Of a stretch of 26,297 nucleotides of DNA, positions 6,727-17,100 are shown piece by piece. The stretch is from a virus, in IMG/VR virus record IMGVR_UViG_3300025138_000296, positions 1-26,297 of that record. One strand, 5' to 3'. The notes under the pieces were generated by a model that was not told where the DNA came from, ran no database searches, and saw only the letters and a list, made by a program, of their open reading frames with translations. The translations under genes were made by a program, and so were the position numbers. Position 1 is the stretch's first letter. The number at the start of each line of letters is the position of its first letter.

Positions 6727-7119
6727 ATGAAACTAAATCACTTAAAAAAGATAATAAAACAAGCAGTTAAAGAAGCAATTCAAGAAGAAATGAAAGATAT
6801 TCTTTTAGAAGCTGTAAAATCTCCAAAACAAACAGTTATCGAAACTAGAACATCTGCACCCTTAAAAGTAGCAGATACACCTGGGCCAATGAACCCTATG
6901 ATGCAAACTTCAATGCCCGAAGATAATAAAATGGCTATGAGAGAAAACATCCAAAATGTATTAGGATCAATGATGCCAGGAGCAAATGGAACAATTAATG
7001 CAACAACCACTGATGTCCCTATGAGTGTAACACCTGGAATGGATACAATGTCTCCAAATGGAAAACTTCCAGCAGGAAATGTTAGTATAGACCAGATAAT
7101 GGGATTAATGAAAAGATAA
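6727..7119 (+). CDS. Small Met/Pro-rich protein, probable virion or assembly factor
   Basis: 130 residues. The first 32 form a Lys/Glu-rich amphipathic helix (MKLNHLKKIIKQAVKEAIQEE). The rest is low-complexity, rich in Met, Pro, Thr, Asn and Gly, with repeated MSVTPG/DTPGPM-type turns, and is likely disordered, ending in a short helix (IDQIMGLMKR). It is the first gene after late element copy 2 and precedes the gp25 gene by 10 bp. This suggests a small baseplate component or assembly chaperone, but I do not recognise a family. Confidence 0.65.
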   Translation: MKLNHLKKIIKQAVKEAIQEEMKDILLEAVKSPKQTVIETRTSAPLKVADTPGPMNPMMQTSMPEDNKMAMRENIQNVLGSMMPGANGTINATTTDVPMSVTPGMDTMSPNGKLPAGNVSIDQIMGLMKR

Positions 7120-7129
7120 ATAATAAATT

Positions 7130-7537
7130 ATGGCATTTGGAGCAAAAAGAGTATTTCCTAGGGATTTGCAACCTAGAGTTGCTATTGGGTTTAATTTACC
7201 TATTAATGGTGATGCTGTTTTTACCTCAAACTACCAAACTAAGGATTCTATAAGAAATAATTTAATTAATTATTTTTTAACAAATCCTGGAGAAAGACCA
7301 TTAAACCCTGAATTTGGAGGTGGGTTAAGAGAATTTATTTTTACCCAAATACAAAATGATAATGTTGAATATTTAAAAGATGATATCCAACAAAAAATAG
7401 AAGAAGAATTTGGAAGAATTAATTTATTATCTCTTGATATTCTTCAACAAACAGATCATAATTTAATTACAGTTCAAATAAAATATAATATACCTAATAC
7501 TGGAATAAATGATGAATTAGAATTAAACTTTTCATAA
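7130..7537 (+). CDS. 25: Baseplate wedge protein, gp25-like
   Basis: 135 residues, the usual size of the T4 gp25/P2 gpW family. The family signature is present: an N-terminal strand region, a helix SIRNNLINYFLTNPGERPLNP (residues 40-60) followed by EFGGGLREFIF, then an alpha-beta segment ending in the paired strands of LITVQIKYNIP. gp25 is a core wedge protein that sits next to the sheath-initiating ring and holds gp6. Its stop overlaps the gp6-like start as TAATG, fitting production of the two interacting proteins together. Confidence 0.93.
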   Translation: MAFGAKRVFPRDLQPRVAIGFNLPINGDAVFTSNYQTKDSIRNNLINYFLTNPGERPLNPEFGGGLREFIFTQIQNDNVEYLKDDIQQKIEEEFGRINLLSLDILQQTDHNLITVQIKYNIPNTGINDELELNFS

Positions 7538-9375
7538 TGGCTATAAATAGAAATATATCATATTTAAATAAAGATTTTACGGATTTTAGAAGTGAACTAA
7601 TTAATTTTTCACAAACCTATTTTCCAAATACTTATACAGATTTTAGCAATACTTCCCCTGGTATGATGTTTATGGAACAAGCATCATATGTAGGTGATGT
7701 TCTTTCTTTTTATTTAGATACTCAAGTACAAGAAACATTTCTACAATATGCTAAACAAAGTAATAATTTATATGAATTAGCTTATATGTTTGGTTATAGG
7801 CCTAAAGTAACAGGTTTAGCAAGTGTATTATTAGAATTTTTCCAAGTAGTACCCGCTATAACATCAGGGGGTGAAAGGGTTCCAGATTTTAGTTATTCTA
7901 TATTAATAGATAGTAATAGTACTATTTCATCACAGGATGATCAATCATTTATAATAGAAGACCCAGTTGACTTTTCAGTTTCTAGTTCATTGGACCCAAC
8001 AGAGGTTACAATATCTCAAATTACTGGAAATGAACCTGAATTCTTTTTATTAAAAAAAACAAGAAAGGCTTCATCTGGTGTAGTAAATACCACTACTTTT
8101 ACTATAGGTAATTATTCTCCTTTCCCTACTATTGAAATAGATGCTAGTGATGTAGCAGAAATTATAGATGTATTTGATTCTGATGGCAACCAATATCACG
8201 AAGTAGATTATTTAGGGCAAGAATTAATATATGATAATATAAAAAATACAAATGTAAATGACCCAAATAATTATTTGAGTAGTAATGATACACCTTATAT
8301 TTTAAAAACTAAACAAACTCAACGTAGATTTGCAACCCGTTTTTTAAATGAAACAACATTGCAAATACAATTTGGATCAGGCACCCCAGGGGATACAGAT
8401 GAAGAAATAATTCCTAACCCTGATAATGTAGGCTTAGGTTTACCATTTGAAAAAAATAAATTAACTACGGCTTTTTCTCCTACTAATTTTATATTTACTA
8501 ATACTTATGGTATTGCTCCTTCTAATACTACTTTAACAATTAGATATTTAGCAGGTGGGGGAGTAAGTTCTAATATAGCAGCAAACTCACTAACAAGTTT
8601 AGATAGTATTAATTCTAGATTTATTAATAGTAACTTAACACCAGTTACAGCCCAATTTGTTTTTGATTCTCTGGCAGTTAATAACCCAACAGCAGCATCG
8701 GGAGGCCAGGATGGTGATACTATAGAAGAAATTAGACAAAATACTATATCTAATTTTAATTCACAACTACGTAATGTAACTGCTGATGATTATTTAGTAA
8801 GAGCACTAAGTATGCCAGCTAAATTTGGTGTGGTGTCAAAAGCCTATACTCAAAAACCAAAAGCTGAAAGTGCTGACACTACTTTATGTATTTATGTTTT
8901 AACCTATGATGTTGATAGAAAATTAATAGCTCCATCTAATTCATTAAAACAAAATCTTAAAACATATCTTAATCAATATAGGATGATTGGGGACTCAATT
9001 GATATTAAGAACGCTTATGTAATTAACATAGGATGTGAATTTGAAATAATAACACTTCCTAATTATAATAATAATGAAATATTAGCTAACTGTATTACAG
9101 AAGTTCAAAAATATTTTAATATTAATAAATGGCAAATTAATCAACCTATTATTATTAAAGATATTGAGATTATTTTAGATAATGTAAATGGAGTTCAAAC
9201 TGTAAATAAAGTACAAATAATAAATAAAACAGGTACTACATTAGGGTATTCAAGATATGCCTATGATGTTAGTTCCGCAACCTCAAAAAATATAATATAT
9301 CCTTCTTTAGATCCTAGCATTTTTGAAGTTAAATATTTAAACGAAGATATAAAAGGTAGAGTAGTAACAATATAA
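7537..9375 (+). CDS. 6: Baseplate wedge protein, gp6-like (baseplate J family)
   Basis: 612 residues, close to T4 gp6 (660). The N-terminus is typical: ISYLNKDF, then LINFSQTYFPN, SPGMMFMEQASYVGDVLSFY (about residues 43-62), and QVQETFL followed by ELAYMFGYRP. The baseplate J segment lies around residues 390-430, with GDTIEEIRQNT and RNVTADDYLVRALS. The C-terminal part contains the gp6/gpJ segment covering the dimer region. gp6 forms the inner ring of the baseplate by two kinds of self-contacts. It follows gp25 with a 1-bp overlap and precedes the next structural gene by 2 bp. Confidence 0.92.
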   Translation: MAINRNISYLNKDFTDFRSELINFSQTYFPNTYTDFSNTSPGMMFMEQASYVGDVLSFYLDTQVQETFLQYAKQSNNLYELAYMFGYRPKVTGLASVLLEFFQVVPAITSGGERVPDFSYSILIDSNSTISSQDDQSFIIEDPVDFSVSSSLDPTEVTISQITGNEPEFFLLKKTRKASSGVVNTTTFTIGNYSPFPTIEIDASDVAEIIDVFDSDGNQYHEVDYLGQELIYDNIKNTNVNDPNNYLSSNDTPYILKTKQTQRRFATRFLNETTLQIQFGSGTPGDTDEEIIPNPDNVGLGLPFEKNKLTTAFSPTNFIFTNTYGIAPSNTTLTIRYLAGGGVSSNIAANSLTSLDSINSRFINSNLTPVTAQFVFDSLAVNNPTAASGGQDGDTIEEIRQNTISNFNSQLRNVTADDYLVRALSMPAKFGVVSKAYTQKPKAESADTTLCIYVLTYDVDRKLIAPSNSLKQNLKTYLNQYRMIGDSIDIKNAYVINIGCEFEIITLPNYNNNEILANCITEVQKYFNINKWQINQPIIIKDIEIILDNVNGVQTVNKVQIINKTGTTLGYSRYAYDVSSATSKNIIYPSLDPSIFEVKYLNEDIKGRVVTI

Positions 9376-9377
9376 TT

Positions 9378-10529
9378 ATGGCAATATATAAATTATTTCC
9401 TTCTAAAGACACTTCAATATATTCATTTTATCCTACAATGAATACAGGGATAGATCCTATTATGGAAATAGGAAATTTGAATGTAAACTATGATCCTACA
9501 CCACAGGTATTTAGATTTTTAGTAAAATTTGATCAAAATGAAATTGGGGATGTTATTGATAATAAAGTAGGAGGAACTCAATTCTCTAGTAGCTTAAAAT
9601 GTTTTATAGCTCAAGCTCAGGGGATTGTAATGGAAACAGAACTAGAAGTATATCCTATTTCGGGATCATGGAATAATGGTTCTGGTACATATTTAGATTC
9701 ACCTTTAACTACTAATGGGTGTAGTTGGAATTTTAGAACATTTAATGGAGGTAATGAGTGGGATATAGATGGAAATTATCCTACTTATGTAACAGCTTCT
9801 TGGTCAGGCAGTAATATAGGTGGAGGTAATTGGTACACAGGTTCTAGTGACCCTCATAATACTAACATTGAAGTAAGTCAAACTTTTGATTTAAGAACTG
9901 AAAAAGATATAAATATAAACGTTACTGATATAGTAAAAGTTTGGTATTCTAGTTCTAAATCTATTGGGAGTTTTACTAATATAGCAAATGAAGGATTTAT
10001 AGCTAAATGGGAGGATGCGATTGAATTTAGTTCAGCAGAAGCACTCCAACCTATAATGCAATTTTATTCAGTTGATACTAATACTATTTACCCACCGACC
10101 TTAGAAATTAAATGGGATGATTCATCTTATAATGCGGGAGAATTAAAAGAAATATCTACTACGGATGTATTTGTATCCCTAGACAACAACCCAGGAGTTT
10201 TTTATAGTCAAAGTATTAATAAGTTTAGATTAAATGTAAGACCTGAATTCCCAGATAGAACATATCAAACTTCTTCTAGATATACCTCTAATTTTGCATT
10301 GCCAACTACATCTTATTATGCTGTAAAAGATTTAGATACTAACGAATTTATTATAGATTTTGATGACCAATTTACTAAAATTAGTTGTGATAATACAAGT
10401 AATTATTTTTCTTTATATATGAATGGTTTTGAACCTGAAAGATATTATAAAATTTTAATTAAGACTATTGTAAATGGTAGTACTATAATTAAAGATGAAG
10501 ATTATTATTTTAAAATAGTTAATGGGTAA
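9378..10529 (+). CDS. Structural protein with DNRLRE-like beta-sandwich domain
   Basis: 383 residues. The N-terminal 230 resemble the DNRLRE/carbohydrate-binding-like jelly roll seen in phage and surface proteins: KDTSIYSFYPTMNTG, a strand with FRFLVKFD, a middle rich in Trp, Asn and Gly (GSWNNGSG, NEWDIDGNY, GGGNWYTG), a strand IVKVWYSS, and GFIAKWEDAIEF near residues 206-218. The C-terminal 130 form further beta strands (FRLNVRPEFP, YYAVKDLDTNEFIIDF). It follows gp6 where T4 has gp7 and gp8, so it is probably a wedge-peripheral or receptor-related protein. No close T4 equivalent is visible. Confidence 0.72.
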   Translation: MAIYKLFPSKDTSIYSFYPTMNTGIDPIMEIGNLNVNYDPTPQVFRFLVKFDQNEIGDVIDNKVGGTQFSSSLKCFIAQAQGIVMETELEVYPISGSWNNGSGTYLDSPLTTNGCSWNFRTFNGGNEWDIDGNYPTYVTASWSGSNIGGGNWYTGSSDPHNTNIEVSQTFDLRTEKDININVTDIVKVWYSSSKSIGSFTNIANEGFIAKWEDAIEFSSAEALQPIMQFYSVDTNTIYPPTLEIKWDDSSYNAGELKEISTTDVFVSLDNNPGVFYSQSINKFRLNVRPEFPDRTYQTSSRYTSNFALPTTSYYAVKDLDTNEFIIDFDDQFTKISCDNTSNYFSLYMNGFEPERYYKILIKTIVNGSTIIKDEDYYFKIVNG

Positions 10530-11098
10530 TGACTGAAAAAAGAATAGATTTAAAGAAAGATGTGTTTAGTAAAGCTCAATACATAAAAACTATAAATACT
10601 AGTTTTAATGAATTAGGGGTCACATCTATTTCTGAGGATCTTCAACAAGAAACTAGTGTTGAAGAATTTTTTGAATTATATCAACAATTATTTTATGAAA
10701 TCCCAGCAGAGGGGGATACAAATTCTCATAGATATTTAGTAAAAGAAAGTGGAGAATATATTAATTTTGATGAACAATTAGAAGAAATTCAAGCATTAAG
10801 AGAAGAAATTGCCCAACTAAGAACTGAAATTTTAGGATTACAAGTCCAACAAATTGAAAAAGATACGGGTCAATCTTTAGGTATAAATATAGATAGTTTA
10901 ACTAATCAATTTGGAGGTTTAACAACAAGCTTAGAAGCTAATGAAGCAGCTATAGCGGCATCAGTTCAAAATAAACTTGCCCCAACCACAGATACTTCTA
11001 AAAACCAAGGATCTTCTACTCAAGTAGGAGGATTTGGTGGGAATACTGGAGGTAGTGGAGGAGCTGGAGGAGCTGGAGGAAATAGTGGAGGTTATTAA
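10529..11098 (+). CDS. Coiled-coil structural protein with glycine-rich tail
   Basis: 189 residues. Residues 1-75 are a helical N-terminal domain (EEFFELYQQLFYEIP around 45-59). Residues 82-118 are a coiled coil (LEEIQALREEIAQLRTEI) suited to forming a dimer or trimer. Residues 120-150 are a second helical part. The last 35 residues are almost only Gly, Ser, Asn and Ala (GGFGGNTGGSGGAGG). The start overlaps the previous stop (TAATGA), and the giant tail gene follows after 3 bp. This points to an adaptor that joins the wedge to the giant protein or helps it fold. No enzymatic motif is seen. Confidence 0.75.
   Translation: MTEKRIDLKKDVFSKAQYIKTINTSFNELGVTSISEDLQQETSVEEFFELYQQLFYEIPAEGDTNSHRYLVKESGEYINFDEQLEEIQALREEIAQLRTEILGLQVQQIEKDTGQSLGINIDSLTNQFGGLTTSLEANEAAIAASVQNKLAPTTDTSKNQGSSTQVGGFGGNTGGSGGAGGAGGNSGGY
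11057..11080 (+). repeat. Short tandem repeat (GGAGGAGCT)n coding the Gly/Ala tail
   Basis: Two full copies of GGAGGAGCT (11057-11065 and 11066-11074) and a partial third (GGAGGA). The unit is a multiple of three, so expansion or loss would change the length of the glycine tail without a frameshift. Confidence 0.7.
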
Positions 11099-11101
11099 AA
11101 T

Positions 11102-14100
11102 ATGGAAGAAAAAAACATAACTATAGAACAATTAAATCCTACTAGTTTTGAATTTCAAAACTACGTACAATCAGATGAATCTTTAATAGCATCTTCTGAT
11201 TTGGATACCGTATTTTCACAGTCTACAGATTATATAGAAAATTATGTATATGATGAAAATAATAATCTAATAGACTCTACACTCCCATGTCTTTTATATA
11301 CTATTAAAGAAGGGGATGTTTTAATTACACCTACAAAAGAATTAGAAAATAAAGGATATACTCAGGGAGTATATAATATTTTATATAACTTTTATAGAAA
11401 AAGACTATCATCTGATTTTGGGTTTAAGTATTATATAAAAGAAATATCTTCGGATAGAACAGAAATAAAATTAGATAGTAATTTTATTATTGATGAAAAT
11501 ATTATTTCCTCAACTGAGGAGTTTATTTCTTATAGAGAAAACAATAACTATTTTGTAGATTTTTATCTTAATTTTGGTAATAATAAAACTGTTATTGCTA
11601 ATAATGTTAAATTAGATACTACATTAGAAGATAATCCTACAGTTTTAATTAAATTATATGAACCCCTTCCTGAGGAGTTTGATGTAAAAACTGAATTATG
11701 GGTAATTGAAGAAATATCTTCACCCCAATTATATAAAATAACTTTCCCTAATAAAATAGTTGAAATACAGGATTTCACCTATATATCAGGTCCTAATTTT
11801 AACTTAAATGTTAAAGAACAAACAGGAAAATCTGGTCAATTATTTTCATATAATACTTTAGTTAATTCTGATATTACTAGTTCAACCCAACAAATTCAAA
11901 ATTTACTTAATGAAAAGCAAATTAACATTAATATAAATTATGAAAATTATAATGAATTTATACATTTTAGTTCTGCTAAAACACGTTTAGAAAATTTTTA
12001 TTATAAAGTAGGATTAATTGAATCTGCCAGTAATCAATTAAATACCTATTTAGGTCAAGTAACAAGTACTACTAGTACAACATCAGCATTTAGCTCTAGT
12101 GTTAAAGTATTAACTTCACAAATTGATAGTGTTGTAAATAATTTTGATGGTTATGAATATTTTTTATACTTTAATAGTGGATCTTCTAAATCCTATCCTA
12201 AACAAAATCCTGAGGGCCCTCCTTACCTATTACAATCAACTGGAAGTACAGAAGTACTAGAATGGTTGGGTAATGCAACCCCAGGAAGCATATATTATGG
12301 TGGCCAGGCATTAACGGCTTCTAATTATGATGAGGCTAATGATGATTATTTATATGATGCTATTCCAGAATATTTAAGAGAAGATCCTGATAACCGTAAA
12401 TATGAATTATTCGTAGACATGGTTGGTCAACATTATGATAATTTATGGATTTACACTAAAGATATATCTAATAAATTTAATGCTGATAATAGATTAGAAT
12501 TTGGTATTTCAAAAGATTTAGTTGCTGATGCCATTAGGGATTTTGGAATTAAACTTTATTCAAATAATTTTAATACTGAAGATTTATACACCGCATTTTT
12601 AGGAATAACTCCTACATCTAATAAATTTCCATTTCCTAATATAACTAGCACACTACCAGTATCTAGTACAGGATCCGAATATATAGAAACTAAGGTAACT
12701 TCTTCTCAAAGCGATATAATCCCATTAAATGATGTAAATAAATCATTATATAAACGAATATATCATAATATTCCTTATTTACTTAAAACTAAAGGAACAA
12801 TAGCAGGTTTAAGAGCATTAATTACATCTTATGGTATCCCAGATACAATTTTAAGAATAAATGAATTTGGAGGTAAAGATAAAAATGAGGCTCAAGATTA
12901 TGATCTAAAACAAAAGGTATTTAATTTTGCATTTAATACTGGGATTGACGCTTCCCCTCATAATATTATAACTTCTTCATTTGACCCAAGTCAGGATTTT
13001 AGGTCTGGATTTCCATCCTCTCCTAACACAGTTCAATTTAGATTTAAACCAGCTCCAATACCACCTGCTGTAAATAATTTACCAAATAGTCTTATCCGGT
13101 ATTCTCAATCTCTTTGGTTAGCAGATGATAATGATAATACATTTGCAACCCCGGGCGCAGCCGTAGTATTAGAATATACAGGATCAGGGTTTAGAACAGG
13201 TTCACATTCTGGGTCTATTGCTAGCCCCTTTGATACTTGGGGTACTTTAAAATTTTACCCTAATGCTCAATTAAATTCTGGAATAACTTGTAGTGTAGCT
13301 GCTCCATTTTTTAATGGAGATTGGTGGTCAGCACAAGTAACATTTACTGGAAGTAATACTACAGATTCAACTGCTTCATTATTTTCAGCAAATGAAATAG
13401 ACGGTAAAATAGGATTTAGGGGATCTGAAGTTAAACTAGGACTTGATGCTAGAGATTGGGATAGACAAGATTTTGCCGCATTAAATATGTTTGCTAATCG
13501 AACAATAAATAGTAAAATTTATAAACCATTTTCTGGGTCCTTCCAAGAATATAGAATGTTTATTCCAAGAATTAGTGAAAGCAAATTCCTTGATTATGTA
13601 GTAAATCCATATTCTAATGAGGGTAATACAATAAATAGTACTCCTAATGAATTAATGTTTAGAGCAGCTTTAGGTTCTCAATTAACCACTGGAAGTACTT
13701 CTCAAACTACTTTTACATCAATCCACCCTAAGGTAACAGGTTCAGCAGTACAAATTACACAATCATTTACAAATGATAGTAATTACCATATGATAAATTT
13801 TTCAACTGGTAATCGTCAATGGGTTCCTAATAAAGAAGATATCTTTCAGGACCAAGTACCTTCAGGTATTAAAAATAGAGTAACGGATAAAATAGGTATA
13901 AGAGCACATATTCTACCCGAAAGACCTACGGGATCCAATGCAAATATAGATGTTTTATCTCCCTATAGATCGATAGAACAAGATTCTTTTGTAAGTCAAA
14001 GTTATACTCCTGATGTAAATTATTTAGAAGTAGCTATATCTCCTCAAAATCAAATTAATGATGATATTAATGCTCAAATAGGGTATTTTAACATGGGAGA

Positions 14101-17100
14101 TTATATAGGAGATCCTAGACAATTTTCATCATCTGCTAGAAACTACCCAGATTTAGATACCTTAAGAGATTCTTATTTTAATAAGTATATAAAAAGTTAC
14201 GATTTAGTTGATTTTATTAGATTAATAAAATTCTTTGATAATTCATTATTTAAAATGATTAAAGATTTTACTCCAGCTAGAACAAGTTTAGCATCTGGTG
14301 TAGTAGTAAAACAACATATTTTAGAAAGAAATAGACAAAGACCAGCTCAAGTTGAATTTTCAAATGTTACTTATACTGGTTCCGTAAAATCACAAGCAAG
14401 AAATTACGATACTGGATCTGGAGACACAGGTCAATATGAATTTAATAATGGATCTTCAATATATAGATTTAGTGGTGGAACAGGAGGATCTTTTGAAAGA
14501 TATAATGGTCTTTCTACGTCTCCTTCAGCTTCAATTTTAGGATTATCTAATAGATTTAATTTAACTCAAAGTTGGAGTGAATCTATAGATGGATCAGTAG
14601 CTAATGCTATTAATAATAGTGGCTCATTTCAAAATCATGGAACCATATTATTAACTAATCAGGATGAATTTTATGATGGTATATTTAGTGGTTCTTCTCT
14701 TCAAGTAACTAGACAAAATCTTAACCCAGGTTGTGACCCTTATTTAAAACCAGCAGATGATGGTGTTGATTATAATTTCTTATTTTTTAGTAATGGATAC
14801 CCTTATGATGGTACTGTAGATGAAACTTCATTTTTAGATATTAATAACTACCCAGTATCGGGAGATGCTTGGATATATTCCGAATATAAAAGCATTGGTA
14901 GTGGTATTGAGAGCGCACAATGGGTTAAATATATTAAATTATCACCACGTGATGCAGATGGACGTTTTGTATTAAATTATTTTGCAGGCATACCAGATTT
15001 AAGAATAGAATTTACTGAGGGAATAATAAAATATATAGTTACAGATATATTATTAAATCCTAATTATGTTTTACTTACTATAGATAAATTCCAACCCGAT
15101 GCTGAATTTACATCATCAGTAGATGGAGGTTCAGAAAACTGGAGTCTTCTAGCTCATGGAAATTTTATGAAAGAAGGAAATAATACTCTTGACTCACATG
15201 CTAAATATGGTTTTGCTAATGCGGTAGCAACAGAAACTCAAGCTTTAAAATTCTTTAATGGTGTTTTAAAAGATGAACTATCCTTTTTCGATACAGGATC
15301 AACATATGATGCAACTGACCAAAATTGGAACCTACAAGGTGGGAGATATGGAACTTATAGCCCAACAAGAACATCTAATATACCATGGGCAATATCAGGT
15401 TCTATAAAATATAGTGCCTCTGCTGCAGATCTTAATGCAACAGCATCAGGATTATATCATTCAGGTAGTACTTTTACAGGATTTAAAATGTCAGGGGTTT
15501 TCCCACCTTCAGATGCAATGATAAATACTGTACCATTTTCAAATGAAACCCCACAACCCTTTCAAATATGGCAAACGGATTTCATGAAACATTTTAAAAG
15601 AACAACTTTTAAACCATCCCCATCTATAATACAACTCCCAGATGGAGTATTTGATAATGGTTTAAACCCCTTAATTCCAGGAAATTCCGGTTCTGGGGTG
15701 GTAGGCTTACCAGGAGGAGGACATTCTAGAATACTTATTCCAGGAACTGCTTCACTTGATTTCCATTTTCCATATTTACAATTTTCGGGGAGTGAATTAA
15801 CTTTAAATGATGTAGCAGAAATCCAACCAGTACCTCTTTCGGGAAGTATTAGAGGTAGTAATGAACCTTTAAAAAATACAGATTCTATAAACACATATAC
15901 ACCAGGGGGTAATATAAACCCATCTGCAATAGCGGGGCCAGGATTTTTTAACTTTTTCCCTATTGAAGACGGAAGTTATAGTGCATCTATGGGAAGGATA
16001 GAAAATCCAATCGCACTGATTGATGGGCAAACTCCTATATATTCGGTACCCTTAGGAACTATTTATGATAATCCTTTATCTTCATTAGCTAATCAAAATA
16101 CTCATGATCTTGCATCATTTGTTTATAATGCTTCAGTACAGTTACCAGATACAAATCCAAATTTTCCATTAACTGCTAAAGTATATGGTAACCCAACAAT
16201 TTTTTCTTTAAGTGCATCTATTGAATTATCTTGTTCATCAGCAGCTAATATTACAGCTTCAATTGAATGGTGTCGTGATTCTTCACCTGATATTAATACA
16301 GTATGGTATTTAAGTAATAATTTATTCGGTAAAGCTTCTACACCGGGTCATATTTCATCTTCAGGACTTTTAGGGAATTCTGATGATGGAGAAGCAATAA
16401 ACGAAATGACTTCAACCGGACTATCTTTTAGAGCTGTAGCTTGGGGTGATGGAGATGATCATAATATTGCATATAAATTAACTAAATTTGAAGTTTCTGG
16501 GTGGGAGACACTTAAAGGACCATTACGACTTGATTTGGAAAACGGTTCTACTCAATCTCCAAATTTTGCGTCTTATGATATTGTATTAGATGATGATACA
16601 ACATCAGATACAACTGTAAAAGATAAAACATATGGTATAAGAGGAACGCAAAATACTCTTTTAAAAAATCAATGGTTTATAGGAAATAGAGTAGTTGAAG
16701 AATGGCCAACTATTGATTTTACAGCTCATTTAAAACGTACGGGATCAGATGGAGAATTTTTAATTACATCTTCAAACTTATTAGAATCACAATCTTGTGG
16801 ACCAGGTTTATCTGCTGTGTTCCCTGATAGCCCTATTTTAGATATTTTACACCCAACAGTAACCCCTAGCTCTTCTATAAATAATGTAGGAGATATGTAT
16901 TTTATAGAATATTCGGGTAGTAATCCTCAATTTCCTACTAATATACCTAATGTAAAACCAAATTTATTCCTACAAGGACCAGCATTTACAACCCAATCAA
17001 TTAATTCAAGTGGGTTAAGTGGCTTTTTAAATGGATATGTTTATCAATTTGGTGGAGGTAGTAGTAACCCTAATGGAAGTTTTACAGAACCTGGATTATG

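Noticed and set aside
15562-15894. 110-residue minus-strand frame inside the giant gene
   Set aside because: Opposite a continuous 2871-codon frame, without a start context or known motif.
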